The notes beneath the pieces were generated by a model. It worked only from the letters and a program-made list of their open reading frames with translations. It did not search any database and was not told where the DNA came from. This document shows positions 30,086 through 39,771 of a DNA stretch of 64,000 nt, piece after piece; position 1 is the first letter of the stretch, and each line of letters begins with the position of its first letter. The position numbers and the translations under genes were made by a program. This DNA is from Candidatus Limosilactobacillus intestinigallinarum (GTDB taxonomy: Bacteria > Bacillota > Bacilli > Lactobacillales > Lactobacillaceae): contig DXAA01000011.1 of assembly GCA_019117285.1 (NCBI GenBank), positions 1 to 64,000 on the forward strand. Reading direction: 5' to 3'.

Positions 30086-30136
30086 CACTCGGATTAAATA
30101 ATAATAAGACCCGATAAAAGATGGAGGGAGTATCAT

Positions 30137-30586
30137 ATGGACGCACTGGGAAAACAATTCCGCGAAATCTTCAAGAGTGACGACATCAAGATTGGCATGA
30201 CCGAGCTGGCCAAGGTAACCGGGGTGTCGCCGAGTCAGCTGCGTTACTGGGAGCGCAAGGGTTTCATCCACTCTCAGCAGGACCAGCAGAACAAGAACCA
30301 CCACTTCAGCCTGATGACGGCTTACCAGGTCCGGACGATCAAGTTCTATCTCGACCAGGGTTACACCCTGCAGGTTGCCGTCCAAAAGGAACGCGAGCGT
30401 CGGGCCCTGGGGAAGGTCTTTCGCCACTTCATCACCGACCGAATCCAGTCAATCGACCAGGACGATGATGGGGATGGTCTGGTCATGCTGGGACAACTTG
30501 ACGATGACCCGACCAAGGAGGTCTATGCCCGAGTCGACCGGGATGGCAAGACGACCCTGCACCTCCGGCCGGCTCAGGATGATTAG
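30137..30586 (+). CDS. MerR-family transcriptional regulator
   Basis: IGMTELAKVTGVSPSQLRYWERKGFI, FYLDQGYTLQVAV. Confidence 0.9.
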   Translation: MDALGKQFREIFKSDDIKIGMTELAKVTGVSPSQLRYWERKGFIHSQQDQQNKNHHFSLMTAYQVRTIKFYLDQGYTLQVAVQKERERRALGKVFRHFITDRIQSIDQDDDGDGLVMLGQLDDDPTKEVYARVDRDGKTTLHLRPAQDD

Positions 30587-30656
30587 TTAACCTGACCGGA
30601 TTATTGTGGTATGGTGTAATTGAGCAATTATTTTTAATATGAAAGGGACGAGTCTT

Positions 30657-31004
30657 GTGAGTGAAGAAGGATTACATTATTCTGACCTGAGTGCCGAAGC
30701 CCAGGAACATGCCTTGAAGTCGTTTATCAACTACTACATCAAGCAGTATCGGCAGGGCAGTCTGGAAATTATGGGAGCCAAGGTTTCCAACGGGGTCATG
30801 GCGACGATCAACGAAACCCTCAATCTGAACAAGTTCATGGACCACAGTGAATTGGTTGCCGAGAGCTACCGGCTGTCCAAGAGCGCCTACGTCGAGATCA
30901 TGAAGCAGCTCACCGACGTGCTCTACCAAGAGGATGGCGAGCCGGTCGTGAACTGGGAGGTTGCCTGGGAGGACCAGGAAGAACAACTGCCGAGTGAAGA
31001 CTAA
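30657..31004 (+). CDS. Conserved hypothetical protein
   Basis: ORF with AAAGGGACG RBS and GTG start; no recognised motif. Confidence 0.6.
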   Translation: MSEEGLHYSDLSAEAQEHALKSFINYYIKQYRQGSLEIMGAKVSNGVMATINETLNLNKFMDHSELVAESYRLSKSAYVEIMKQLTDVLYQEDGEPVVNWEVAWEDQEEQLPSED

Positions 31005-31020
31005 CTTAAATATTTTGCTA

Positions 31021-31050
31021 AGACCGCGGACGCGTTTCGCGGTCTTTTTT
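31021..31050 (+). terminator. Intrinsic terminator
   Basis: AGACCGCG...CGCGGTCT followed by T-run. Confidence 0.9.
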
Positions 31051-31129
31051 GTTGTCCTGCTTTTCTGACTTGTGGTAAAATAAGTGTAGTTTTACGTACG
31101 GATAAAATTAACCCAAAATAAGAAAACTG

Positions 31130-31186
31130 AATAAGTATTAGCCGTCCTTGCCAACCCGCAAGCGGTTCTTTTGGCTTACTTATTTT
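31130..31186 (+). promoter_or_regulatory. Structured leader upstream of ribonuclease J
   Basis: AATAAGTA...TACTTATT plus inner AGCC/GGCT, followed by TTTT. Confidence 0.5.
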
Positions 31187-31235
31187 CCGTTAGTATAGTC
31201 ACGCTAAATAAAATTAAAAAGGAAAGAAAGGTATT

Positions 31236-33116
31236 ATGGCAAAGTTAAAGATCAAGAATAATGAAGTTGCCTTTTACGCCATGGGTGGCCTTGGCGAAAT
31301 CGGTAAGAACATGTACTGTGTCCAGTTCCAGGATGAAATCATCATCATTGACTGTGGGGTTCTCTTCCCGGAAGATGAACTCCTCGGGGTTGATTACGTC
31401 ATCCAGAACTACGACTACCTGGTTGAAAACAAGGATAAGATCAAGGGGATCTTCATCACTCACGGTCATGAAGACCACATCGGTGGGTTACCCTTCTTCC
31501 TCCAGAAGGTGAATGTGCCAATCTACGCGACCCCATTCGCTATGTCCCTGATCAAAGGGAAACTGGATGAAAAGCACCTCTTGCGCAGTGCCGAACTGCA
31601 TGAAATTGACGAGTTTGATGAGGTCCACTTCAAGAAGCTCTGGGTCAGCTTCTTCCGGACTACCCACTCCATCCCCGACACAATCGGGGTGGCGGTCCAC
31701 ACACCACAAGGAACAATCGTTCAGACCGGGGACTTCAAGTTTGACCTGACCCCGGTTGGCCACCTGCCAGGTCCGAACCTTCAGCAGATGGCCAAGTTGG
31801 GGTCTGATGGGGTCCTCCTGCTGACCTCCGACAGTACGAACGCCGAACGACCGCAGTTTACTAAGTCGGAGCGATGGGTTGACATCCATATTCGCCGGAT
31901 CTTTGAACGGATCAAGGGGCGGATCATCTTCGCCTCCTTTGCCTCCAACGTCTACCGGCTGCGTGAGGCTTCCGATGCGGCCATCGCCCAGGGGCGGAAG
32001 ATTGCTGTCTTCGGGCGGAGTATGGAGAACGCCATTGCCGCGGGGCAGGAGCTCGGTTACCTGAATATTCCTGAGGATTCGCTGATTGACCAGAACGAGA
32101 TCAATAACTACCCACCGGAGAAAGTCCTGATTATGTGTACTGGATCTCAGGGTGAACCAATGGCGGCCCTCAGTCGGATCGCCAACGGGACCCACCGGCA
32201 GATCTCGATTCAGCCCGGCGACACGGTGGTCTTCTCCAGTAACCCAATTCCAGGGAACACCACCAGCGTCAATGCCCTGATCAACAAGCTCGAAGAGGAT
32301 GGGGCCGCGGTGATCCACGGTTACGTCAATAACATCCACACCTCCGGCCACGGTGGCCAGATCGATGAAGAATTCATGCTGCGGTTGATGCGGCCAAAGT
32401 TCTTCGCGCCGGTCCACGGTGAATACCGGATGCAAAAGATTCACACCAAGCTGGCTCAGATGACGGGGGTACCAAAGGAGAACTGCTTCATCCTTGAGAA
32501 TGGGGATGTCCTGGCCCTGACCAAGGACTCATGTCGGCTGGCCGATCACATCGACAGTGTCTCGGACGTCTACATCGACGGCCGGGATGCCGGTGATACG
32601 GTTGGTAACCCTGAAATTCGCGAACGACGTCTGCTCTCCGAGGAAGGGGTCGTCACTGCCATCGCTGTGGTTGACCTTAAGGATTACCAGATTGTGGCCG
32701 GGCCCGATATCGTTTCCCGAGGTTTCGTCTACATGCACGAATCACAGGAGTTGATTAAGGCCGCCAACCACGAGGTTTTCTGGGCAATCTTGAATACCTT
32801 CAAGAATCACAAGGTGGTCGACCAGCGGGCCCTGAACCGGACAATTGTCAGCCGGTTGCAGAAGCTGCTCTTTGACCGGACGGGTCGGAAGCCGGTGATC
32901 ATCCCAATGATTACGATTCTGAACGGTGATAACCGGGCCGAAAATCATCACTACCGTCGTTCCAACCGGAAGGGCGAGCAGCATGAAGGAAAGAGGAGCC
33001 GCCAGGGTAATAACAACCATGGTAGCAACAATAATCATGGTGGTAACCACCAACACCGGTCCCGTAACCACCATAACAACAAGAAAACTGAAAAGGCACC
33101 GGTTGCTAGCAAGTAA
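31236..33116 (+). CDS. Ribonuclease J
   Basis: GGLGEIGKNMY, THGHEDHIGGLPFFL, MCTGSQGEPMAALSRIA, SGHGG, FAPVHGEYRM. Confidence 0.93.
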   Translation: MAKLKIKNNEVAFYAMGGLGEIGKNMYCVQFQDEIIIIDCGVLFPEDELLGVDYVIQNYDYLVENKDKIKGIFITHGHEDHIGGLPFFLQKVNVPIYATPFAMSLIKGKLDEKHLLRSAELHEIDEFDEVHFKKLWVSFFRTTHSIPDTIGVAVHTPQGTIVQTGDFKFDLTPVGHLPGPNLQQMAKLGSDGVLLLTSDSTNAERPQFTKSERWVDIHIRRIFERIKGRIIFASFASNVYRLREASDAAIAQGRKIAVFGRSMENAIAAGQELGYLNIPEDSLIDQNEINNYPPEKVLIMCTGSQGEPMAALSRIANGTHRQISIQPGDTVVFSSNPIPGNTTSVNALINKLEEDGAAVIHGYVNNIHTSGHGGQIDEEFMLRLMRPKFFAPVHGEYRMQKIHTKLAQMTGVPKENCFILENGDVLALTKDSCRLADHIDSVSDVYIDGRDAGDTVGNPEIRERRLLSEEGVVTAIAVVDLKDYQIVAGPDIVSRGFVYMHESQELIKAANHEVFWAILNTFKNHKVVDQRALNRTIVSRLQKLLFDRTGRKPVIIPMITILNGDNRAENHHYRRSNRKGEQHEGKRSRQGNNNHGSNNNHGGNHQHRSRNHHNNKKTEKAPVASK

Positions 33117-33127
33117 CCGCTAAGCAG

Positions 33128-33168
33128 AAGGTCTGTGATCGTAATTTAACGGTCACAGACCTTTTTTG
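33128..33168 (+). terminator. Intrinsic terminator
   Basis: AAGGTCTGTGA...TCACAGACCTTTTTT. Confidence 0.9.
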
Positions 33169-33251
33169 GTTAAACAAGGGCCATTTTTCTGGTATCATCA
33201 AGGGTAGCAATTATTACTTTATAACTATTTGAAGAGAGGAAGGTATTCCAG

Positions 33252-34439
33252 ATGTCTGGAAGTGATTACCTAAAGATTTGGTACCGTGTGCAAATCGGTG
33301 CCACCCTATTAATTCTTGCGATGATGATGATTCGTAACTATGAATTTAACCGTCACCGGGTCGCTACCCTGCTCCTGGCCACGGTCATTATCCTCGCGAT
33401 CGCCTTGGTGGTGGAACTGTGGGAGCAGTTGCCGTCGGCTATCAAACGCGTTAACGCCTGGCTACAAGCCCTGACCCAGCCCTTGATTCTAATTCTGGCC
33501 TGGGATGTTATTACCCGGGAAATAATTGTGCTCCTGCACCTGCCATCCCGGGGGGTAGTTACGCTGATGATTGCTTACTATTTCATCATGTTTGCCCCCT
33601 TTGCCAGTGTGATCGGTAGTCAATTGAATTTTAGTATTGAGCGGTTTATCTTCGCCTTTTGGATGGTGCCGGTGGTCTTTCTGCCCCTGATGGCCCTGCC
33701 GACCGACCTGATCGATAACCACTTTCTGCTGCTGGCCCTGTCGACCGGGGCAGTAGGCACGGTTGCCTACTTTATCCTGATGACAACGGCGATGCGGGCT
33801 TGGAAACTGTCCTGGCCGGGACTGCGGCCGCACTGGAGTGGGGACTTCAACTGGTGGATCCTGCTCGGGCTGGTGGTCGTTGACATCCTCTTCACCGGCC
33901 TCAACATCGGTGAGTGGCCAAACTTCCACCTGGCCAGCTGGCACCTGACGATGTCGGCCTTTGAGGCGGGGGTGATGGAGGAGACCCTCTTTCGCTTTGC
34001 CGTTCTTGGCATTCTCTTCTATGCTTGGCGAAACGTTAAGCAACGCCTGCCACTGGCGATTTTCACCAGTGCCTTGCTGTTCGGCCTGGCCCACCTGTCC
34101 AACGCCATGCTTCAACATTGGGACATGACGGTCCTGCAGGCGGTCAGTGCCTTCGCCCTGGGTCTCTTCTTCGCCGTGGTCTATGTCTATACGGGTCAGC
34201 TTTGGTTGCCGATGGTGATGCATGGTCTGCTGGATTGGACGAGCTTCATCGTCACCGGCTCCGATTTGATGAAGGGGTCCACGACCTGGGCCGACTGGGT
34301 CAGCGTGATTTTGGAACTGGTCGTCTTTACGGGCATCACGGCCTGGATGATGTTCGGTCAGCGACGGAAGGTCATGGAGCGTCATGTTGCCCGCTTGACC
34401 GGTGAGGACCAGCACTTTGGTTTTATGGTTCGTTACTAA
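33252..34439 (+). CDS. CPBP-family intramembrane glutamic endopeptidase
   Basis: FEAGVMEETLFRFAVL (EExxxR), ALLFGLAHLSNA, MVMHGLLDW. Confidence 0.88.
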   Translation: MSGSDYLKIWYRVQIGATLLILAMMMIRNYEFNRHRVATLLLATVIILAIALVVELWEQLPSAIKRVNAWLQALTQPLILILAWDVITREIIVLLHLPSRGVVTLMIAYYFIMFAPFASVIGSQLNFSIERFIFAFWMVPVVFLPLMALPTDLIDNHFLLLALSTGAVGTVAYFILMTTAMRAWKLSWPGLRPHWSGDFNWWILLGLVVVDILFTGLNIGEWPNFHLASWHLTMSAFEAGVMEETLFRFAVLGILFYAWRNVKQRLPLAIFTSALLFGLAHLSNAMLQHWDMTVLQAVSAFALGLFFAVVYVYTGQLWLPMVMHGLLDWTSFIVTGSDLMKGSTTWADWVSVILELVVFTGITAWMMFGQRRKVMERHVARLTGEDQHFGFMVRY

Positions 34440-34458
34440 TTGGCAATATTAAAACAAA

Positions 34459-34499
34459 AAATAACCATCTCCGTTAAAACTAACGTGAGATGGTTATTT
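34459..34499. terminator. Bidirectional terminator
   Basis: Perfect 13-bp AAATAACCATCTC/GAGATGGTTATTT. Confidence 0.9.
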
Positions 34500-34514
34500 C
34501 GTGTTTAAAAGCTC

Positions 34515-35168
34515 TTAGGCAATGTGCCGGTGCAGGTAGTCGGCCAGTAGCGACAGGGAGTAGCAGACAATGAAGTAGAGCACTGCCAGAGCCACGAACA
34601 TTGGAATGATGTAGTTGGTGTTCTGCCCGTAGATGATCTGGGCATGGTACATCAATTCCGGTAGGACGATGATAGTGGCTAGTGAGGTATCCTTGACCAG
34701 CGAGATGAACTGACTGACCAGGGCCGGCGTCATGTTCTTAATCGCCTGCGGCAAGACAATGATCCGCAGGGCCTGCCAGCGGGTCAGCCCGTTGGCCAGG
34801 GCCCCCTCCGTCTGCCCCTTGTCGATCGAGTTGATCCCCGATCGAACAATCTCGGCGACCATGGCCGACTCGAAGATTGACATCGCCATGATGGCGGCCG
34901 GGATGATCTCCGGCTTGATGCCGATATTTGGCAGGCCAAAGTAGGTGAAGAAGATGATCAGCAGGAGGGGCAGATTCCGGATGATGTCGATGATGAAACC
35001 GACGATTGCGGAGACGTACTTGATCTTCGCGTAGCGGATGATCCCCAGCAGGGTACCAGCAATGAAACTAATTACGATTGACGCCACGGAAATCTCAATG
35101 GTGATCCACAACCCCTGCAAGAGGAAGCGGACGTTGATCCAGGAATAAGCATCAATAAAGTTTTGCAT
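34515..35168 (-). CDS. Amino-acid ABC transporter permease
   Basis: EGALANGLTRWQALRIIVLPQAIKNMTP (EAA loop). Confidence 0.93.
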   Translation of the reverse strand: MQNFIDAYSWINVRFLLQGLWITIEISVASIVISFIAGTLLGIIRYAKIKYVSAIVGFIIDIIRNLPLLLIIFFTYFGLPNIGIKPEIIPAAIMAMSIFESAMVAEIVRSGINSIDKGQTEGALANGLTRWQALRIIVLPQAIKNMTPALVSQFISLVKDTSLATIIVLPELMYHAQIIYGQNTNYIIPMFVALAVLYFIVCYSLSLLADYLHRHIA

Positions 35169-35181
35169 ATCAAGTCACCTC

Positions 35182-35820
35182 CTAGGCCAGTTTCTTTTCC
35201 AGATGTCGCATGTAGTAACTGAGCGGCAGCGTGATGATCAGGTACATGATACCGACGATGAAGTAGGTCGGGATCGTCTGCAGGGTGTCGTTAGCGATCA
35301 GGTTTCCCTGGTACATCAGGTCAAAGCCAGCCACGAAGGCCAGGACGGACGAGTTCTTGACCAAGTTGATGAACTGGTTGCCCAGCGGCGGGATGACAAC
35401 CCGGAAGGCCTGGGGCAGGATGATGTAGCGCATCGCTTGGTGGTAGGTCATCCCGTTGGAGAGGGCCCCCTCCAGTTGGCCACCCTCGACGGAGTTAATC
35501 CCGGCCCGGACGGTCTCCGCAATAAAGGCGGAGGTGTAGAGAGTCAGGCCGATCGTCCCGGCGGTGAAGCCGTTGATCTTAGCGATGTACATCGGGATAA
35601 TCAAGAAGAAGGCCATCGTGATGACCAGCAGGGGAATGTTCCGAAAGACTTCGACATATACCTTGCCGATGACATGCAGGACCCGGTTCTGTGAGATTTC
35701 GAGGAGCGCAAAGAGCGTTCCGATGATCATGCTGCCGACCAGGGCGATGATACTACAGAGGATGGTGTTCCAGAGGCCCATCAGCAGCGGCTGCCATTGT
35801 GTTGCAATTAAGTGTGCCAT
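35182..35820 (-). CDS. Amino-acid ABC transporter permease
   Basis: EGALSNGMTYHQAMRYIILPQAFRVVIPPLGNQF. Confidence 0.93.
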   Translation of the reverse strand: MAHLIATQWQPLLMGLWNTILCSIIALVGSMIIGTLFALLEISQNRVLHVIGKVYVEVFRNIPLLVITMAFFLIIPMYIAKINGFTAGTIGLTLYTSAFIAETVRAGINSVEGGQLEGALSNGMTYHQAMRYIILPQAFRVVIPPLGNQFINLVKNSSVLAFVAGFDLMYQGNLIANDTLQTIPTYFIVGIMYLIITLPLSYYMRHLEKKLA

Positions 35821-36650
35821 TAGCGTTTCATCTCCTGATAATTAAAGCCTTTGACGTTACCGAACCACTTGAGGAGGAGACGGTTATAGGTGCCATCCTT
35901 CTCGACTTCCTTCAGAGCCCAGTTCAGCTTGTTACGGAAGCGTTCCTGATTCTTGTTGACGGCGATTCCGTAGGGCTCCTTGGTGAAGTTGCCCCCGACG
36001 ACCTCGTAGCCGGGATTCTCGGCGGCCATCCCATAAAGGATCCCGTTATCCGTGGTCAGGGCGTCACCCTGCTTGGACTTGAGGGCCGTCATCGCCTGGG
36101 CATAGTCAGAGAGCTGGAGTACCCGAGCCTTGGGCGCGTACTTAGCAACGTTCTTGACCGAGTTGGACCCGGAGACCCCCAGGACCACTTTACCGGGTTG
36201 GTTCAGGTCATTGATGTTCTTGATTGGGCTACCCTTCTTGACCAGTAAGGACTGACCGGCGTCAAAGTAGGAATGGGTGAAGTCAACCTGCTTCTCCCGT
36301 TCCGGCGTGATCGTCATGGTAGCCATGATAGCGTCGATGTTACCGTTCTTTAGCAGCGGTACCCGGGTCCCACTGGTGACGGGAACAAAGACGCACTTGC
36401 CCTTGGGGCCGAGGATCTTCTTGGTCATTGCCTTGGCCAGGTCGATCTCGAAGCCCTCCAGCTTCCCGGTTCGGATGTTTTCTAGCCCAAACAGGCGGGT
36501 ATCGGACTTGACCCCCCAAGTGATCTGCTTGCTCTGTTCATCGCGGGCCAGCACATCCTGCTTGGCCACGGATTGCCCGCAGGCCGACAGGGTCAATAGC
36601 ATTACTGCCAACAGGGTGCCTAGTCCTAATAAGTGCCATAATCTTTTCAT
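35820..36650 (-). CDS. Amino-acid ABC transporter substrate-binding lipoprotein
   Basis: Lipobox LSAC; GFEIDLAKAMTKKILG, MTITPEREKQVDFTHSYF. Confidence 0.93.
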   Translation of the reverse strand: MKRLWHLLGLGTLLAVMLLTLSACGQSVAKQDVLARDEQSKQITWGVKSDTRLFGLENIRTGKLEGFEIDLAKAMTKKILGPKGKCVFVPVTSGTRVPLLKNGNIDAIMATMTITPEREKQVDFTHSYFDAGQSLLVKKGSPIKNINDLNQPGKVVLGVSGSNSVKNVAKYAPKARVLQLSDYAQAMTALKSKQGDALTTDNGILYGMAAENPGYEVVGGNFTKEPYGIAVNKNQERFRNKLNWALKEVEKDGTYNRLLLKWFGNVKGFNYQEMKR

Positions 36651-36663
36651 GACGAGGCCTCCC

Positions 36664-37425
36664 TTAGATGATGTGTCCGCTGATCTTACTCATGAACTCC
36701 TGGGCCCGCTTGGTGGTTGGCTGTTGGCCAAAGAACTTATCGGTCGTGTCATCCTCAAGAATCTGGCCATCCGCCATAAAGATGACCCGGTCGGCCACGG
36801 CCCGGGCAAAGCTCATTTCGTGAGTGACAACCAGCATTGTCATGTTGGAGTTCTCGGCGATATCCTTCATGACGTCGAGGACATCATCAATCATCTCAGG
36901 GTCCAGGGCACTGGTTGGTTCGTCGAAAAGTAGGCACTTTGGCTTCATCGCTAGACTGCGGGCGATCGCAATCCGCTGCTTCTGGCCCCCGGAGAGCTGG
37001 GCGGGCATGCTATCCGCCTTGCTGGCCAGGCCGACCTTATCCAGGAGTTTCATCGCCAGTTCCCGGTTTTCATCCTCTGGTCGTTTGAGGACGATCCGTG
37101 GGGCGAGCATAATGTTCTCAATAACGGACTTATTATTGTAGAGATTGAAGTGCTGGAAGACCATCCCGACCTCGCGCCGGATCTTATTGATGTTGGTCTT
37201 CTTGTCCGACAGGTCGTAGCCGTTGACGATCAGCTGGCCGGACTGAATCGGGTCGAGCCCGTTGATGGTTCGGATCAAAGTACTCTTCCCAGAACCGGAT
37301 GGGCCGATCAGGACAACCGTCTCCCCGCTATCAATTGTGAGGTTGATGTTTTTCAGTGCATGAAACTTACCATAATATTTTTCCACATTATGGAATTCAA
37401 TCATTGACATAGGTATACTCCCCAA
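36664..37425 (-). CDS. Amino-acid ABC transporter ATPase (GlnQ type)
   Basis: GPSGSGKSTLIRTINGL, LSGGQKQRIAIARSLA, CLLFDEPTSALDPE. Confidence 0.95.
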   Translation of the reverse strand: MGSIPMSMIEFHNVEKYYGKFHALKNINLTIDSGETVVLIGPSGSGKSTLIRTINGLDPIQSGQLIVNGYDLSDKKTNINKIRREVGMVFQHFNLYNNKSVIENIMLAPRIVLKRPEDENRELAMKLLDKVGLASKADSMPAQLSGGQKQRIAIARSLAMKPKCLLFDEPTSALDPEMIDDVLDVMKDIAENSNMTMLVVTHEMSFARAVADRVIFMADGQILEDDTTDKFFGQQPTTKRAQEFMSKISGHII

Positions 37426-37612
37426 TCCATATAAACTTAATTATGACCTCAACATGGACACAATCCACTTAATTATAGTTCTCTATGAAGGGGGCGTCAA
37501 AAGCAAATTTCAAGCATAATTCCATAAAAAGTCTGATTGATAGGACTTTTGTTTTAGGATAACCAAAATAATTATTTACAAACCGCAGATAAGTAGTAAC
37601 ATAGGGAGTGTA

Positions 37613-37652
37613 ATTTAACGAAGACGAGCGTGTCATGCTTTCATCGTTAAAT
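37613..37652 (+). promoter_or_regulatory. Leader hairpin upstream of universal stress protein gene
   Basis: Perfect 9-bp ATTTAACGA...TCGTTAAAT just before the RBS. Confidence 0.5.
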
Positions 37653-37676
37653 GAGAACATAGAGAGGGGTATACTA

Positions 37677-38153
37677 ATGTTCGAAATTAAACCAAAGAAG
37701 TTCAAGCGAATCCTCGTTGGGGTTGATGACGCACCGGATGCCCGGGCCGCTTTTTCCTACGCGGTTGACAAGGCTAAACGTGATGGTTCGGAAATCGGGA
37801 TCGTTTCTATCCTGGAGACGGGCCACGTTAGCGTCTACCAAATTTTAGATAAGGACTATGTCCACAGCAGTGAAGACGAGCTGCGTAAGCGGATCAACGA
37901 ATACGTTCAAGCGGCTATTGATTACGGTGTTGATCCAAAGAAGATCACGGCCATTGTCGACCATGGTGAGCGGCCAGCCGAACGGATCTGCAACCACGTT
38001 ATCCCAGCCTTCCAGCCAGACCTGCTGGTAGTTGGCTCCATCGGTAAGTGGGGTAACCGGAAGGCCGTTGGTTCCCAGGCTTCCTACATGACTCGTCATG
38101 CTGGGACCTCCGTCTTCGTTATCCGGACGACGGCAGTTGAAACATACGAATAA
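37677..38153 (+). CDS. Universal stress protein (UspA family)
   Basis: KRILVGVDDAPDARAAFSYAVDKA, LLVVGSIGKWG, HAGTSVFVIR. Confidence 0.92.
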   Translation: MFEIKPKKFKRILVGVDDAPDARAAFSYAVDKAKRDGSEIGIVSILETGHVSVYQILDKDYVHSSEDELRKRINEYVQAAIDYGVDPKKITAIVDHGERPAERICNHVIPAFQPDLLVVGSIGKWGNRKAVGSQASYMTRHAGTSVFVIRTTAVETYE

Positions 38154-38177
38154 TATCACGCTTGTATTTAGTATTGC

Positions 38178-38234
38178 GTTGTCCTGATTGAGGACAACAT
38201 GAAAGAGGCTGAGTTAATGCTCAGCCTCTTTTTC
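38178..38234 (+). terminator. Tandem hairpin terminator
   Basis: GTTGTCC..GGACAAC at 38178-38198; AAAGAGGCTGAG/CTCAGCCTCTTT at 38202-38231. Confidence 0.85.
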
Positions 38235-38350
38235 CATGCTTAGGCAAATTTGAATGTTTCTAAGCTAGCAATGAATAGCATTATAAAACGCTTGTAACTT
38301 AATACTTTGATGTTATAATGGTTCTAAACTAGAGAAGAGAAGGCGAAACT

Positions 38351-39034
38351 ATGCCAAAGAAGAAAATGTCATTGGCCCAGAAGGTCAACGTCTTACGGGC
38401 GAGTGTCATGGGCGCCAATGACGGGATTATCTCTGTTGCCGGGATTGTCATTGGGGTGGCCGCGGCGACAAGTAATCCTTATTCCATTTTAATTTCTGGC
38501 CTGTCAGGTAGTCTGGCCGGAACAATTTCGATGTGCATGGGGGAGTACGTTTCGGTCTCTACCCAGAAGGATTCCCAGAAGATGGCCCTGATCAGTGAGC
38601 GCCAGCGGCTGCAAGACCAGTACCAGCAGGAATTCGCTTACGTTCAAAAGCAGTATGAGAAACAGGACATCGATCCCAAGCTAGCCAAGCAGGCTACCAA
38701 GGAACTGATGGACAAGGATGCCCTGTCGACCGTAGTTCAGGAGCGCTACGGTTTTAACCCCAAGGAGTTCACCAGTCCCTACGCGGCGGCGATTGCCTCC
38801 TTTATCTCGTTTCCGACCGGTTCAATCCTGCCGATGGTGGCGGTGACGATGGCGCCGGAACACGTCCGGATCTTTGCAACTATGATTGCCGTTTTGATCG
38901 CCCTGCTGATCACCGGGTACTTTGCGGCGGTACTGAGCAAGGCCGACCGGGTCAAGTCAATGTTACGGAACGCCACGGCGGGCCTGTTGACGATGTGTGT
39001 GACCTATCTGATTGGGCAACTGTTTGCCCGCTAA
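38351..39034 (+). CDS. VIT family protein (Ccc1-type Fe/Mn transporter)
   Basis: LRASVMGANDGIISVAGIVIGV, GEYVSVSTQKDSQ. Confidence 0.9.
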   Translation: MPKKKMSLAQKVNVLRASVMGANDGIISVAGIVIGVAAATSNPYSILISGLSGSLAGTISMCMGEYVSVSTQKDSQKMALISERQRLQDQYQQEFAYVQKQYEKQDIDPKLAKQATKELMDKDALSTVVQERYGFNPKEFTSPYAAAIASFISFPTGSILPMVAVTMAPEHVRIFATMIAVLIALLITGYFAAVLSKADRVKSMLRNATAGLLTMCVTYLIGQLFAR

Positions 39035-39049
39035 AGGAGATGAGTGTTC

Positions 39050-39736
39050 ATGGCGAAAATTAAACGGAAGAAGCAAACAATGGAAGAAAAGCTGAACACG
39101 CTCCGGGCGGGGGTTCTCGGCTCTAACGATGGGATCCTGACGGTTGTTGGGGTTCTGGTTTCCGTGGCGGCGGCCACGACCGACCGGTTCACGATTTTCA
39201 TCGCCGGTCTGTCCGACCTGCTGGCCTGTGCCTTCTCAATGGCCTGCGGGGAATACGCCTCCGTTTCCACTCAGCGGGATACCGAGGAGTCGGCGGTCAG
39301 CACCGAGGAGCGCCTGCTCAAGACCGACTTTGCGGGTGAGTTAGCCACAGTCAAGCAGTACTACGTTGCTAAGGGAGTTACCCCAGCAACCTCCCTGGCG
39401 ATTGCCAAGGATCTGTTGAGCAAGAAGCCCCTGGAGACGATGGTGCGGGTCAAGTACGACATCGAGTTGGGGCACTTCCTGAGCCCATGGGATGCCGCCT
39501 TCTCGTCCCTCTTTAGTGCAGCAGCTGGGGGACTCTTCCCGCTGATGGCGATGACCTTTGCGCCGAACGCCTACAAGTGGTATGCGGTGATCCTGGCAGT
39601 GATTCTGACCAGTGCGTTGACCGGGTTTATCAGTTCCAAGCTGGGGAACGGTCTGGTCAAGGTGGCCGTCATTCGGAACATCATCATTGGGCTGATCACG
39701 ATCACGATCCACTACGGTGTTGGTAAGCTCTTCTAA
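39050..39736 (+). CDS. VIT family protein (tandem paralogue)
   Basis: LRAGVLGSNDGILTVVGVLVSV, GEYASVSTQRDTE. Confidence 0.9.
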   Translation: MAKIKRKKQTMEEKLNTLRAGVLGSNDGILTVVGVLVSVAAATTDRFTIFIAGLSDLLACAFSMACGEYASVSTQRDTEESAVSTEERLLKTDFAGELATVKQYYVAKGVTPATSLAIAKDLLSKKPLETMVRVKYDIELGHFLSPWDAAFSSLFSAAAGGLFPLMAMTFAPNAYKWYAVILAVILTSALTGFISSKLGNGLVKVAVIRNIIIGLITITIHYGVGKLF

Positions 39737-39771
39737 ATTTAATGAGTAATATGAACTGCGTGCAAAAAGAG

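Noticed and set aside
38351-39736. Tandem VIT genes as one frameshifted gene
   Set aside because: Each ORF has its own start, RBS and full set of VIT motifs, so they are two paralogues.
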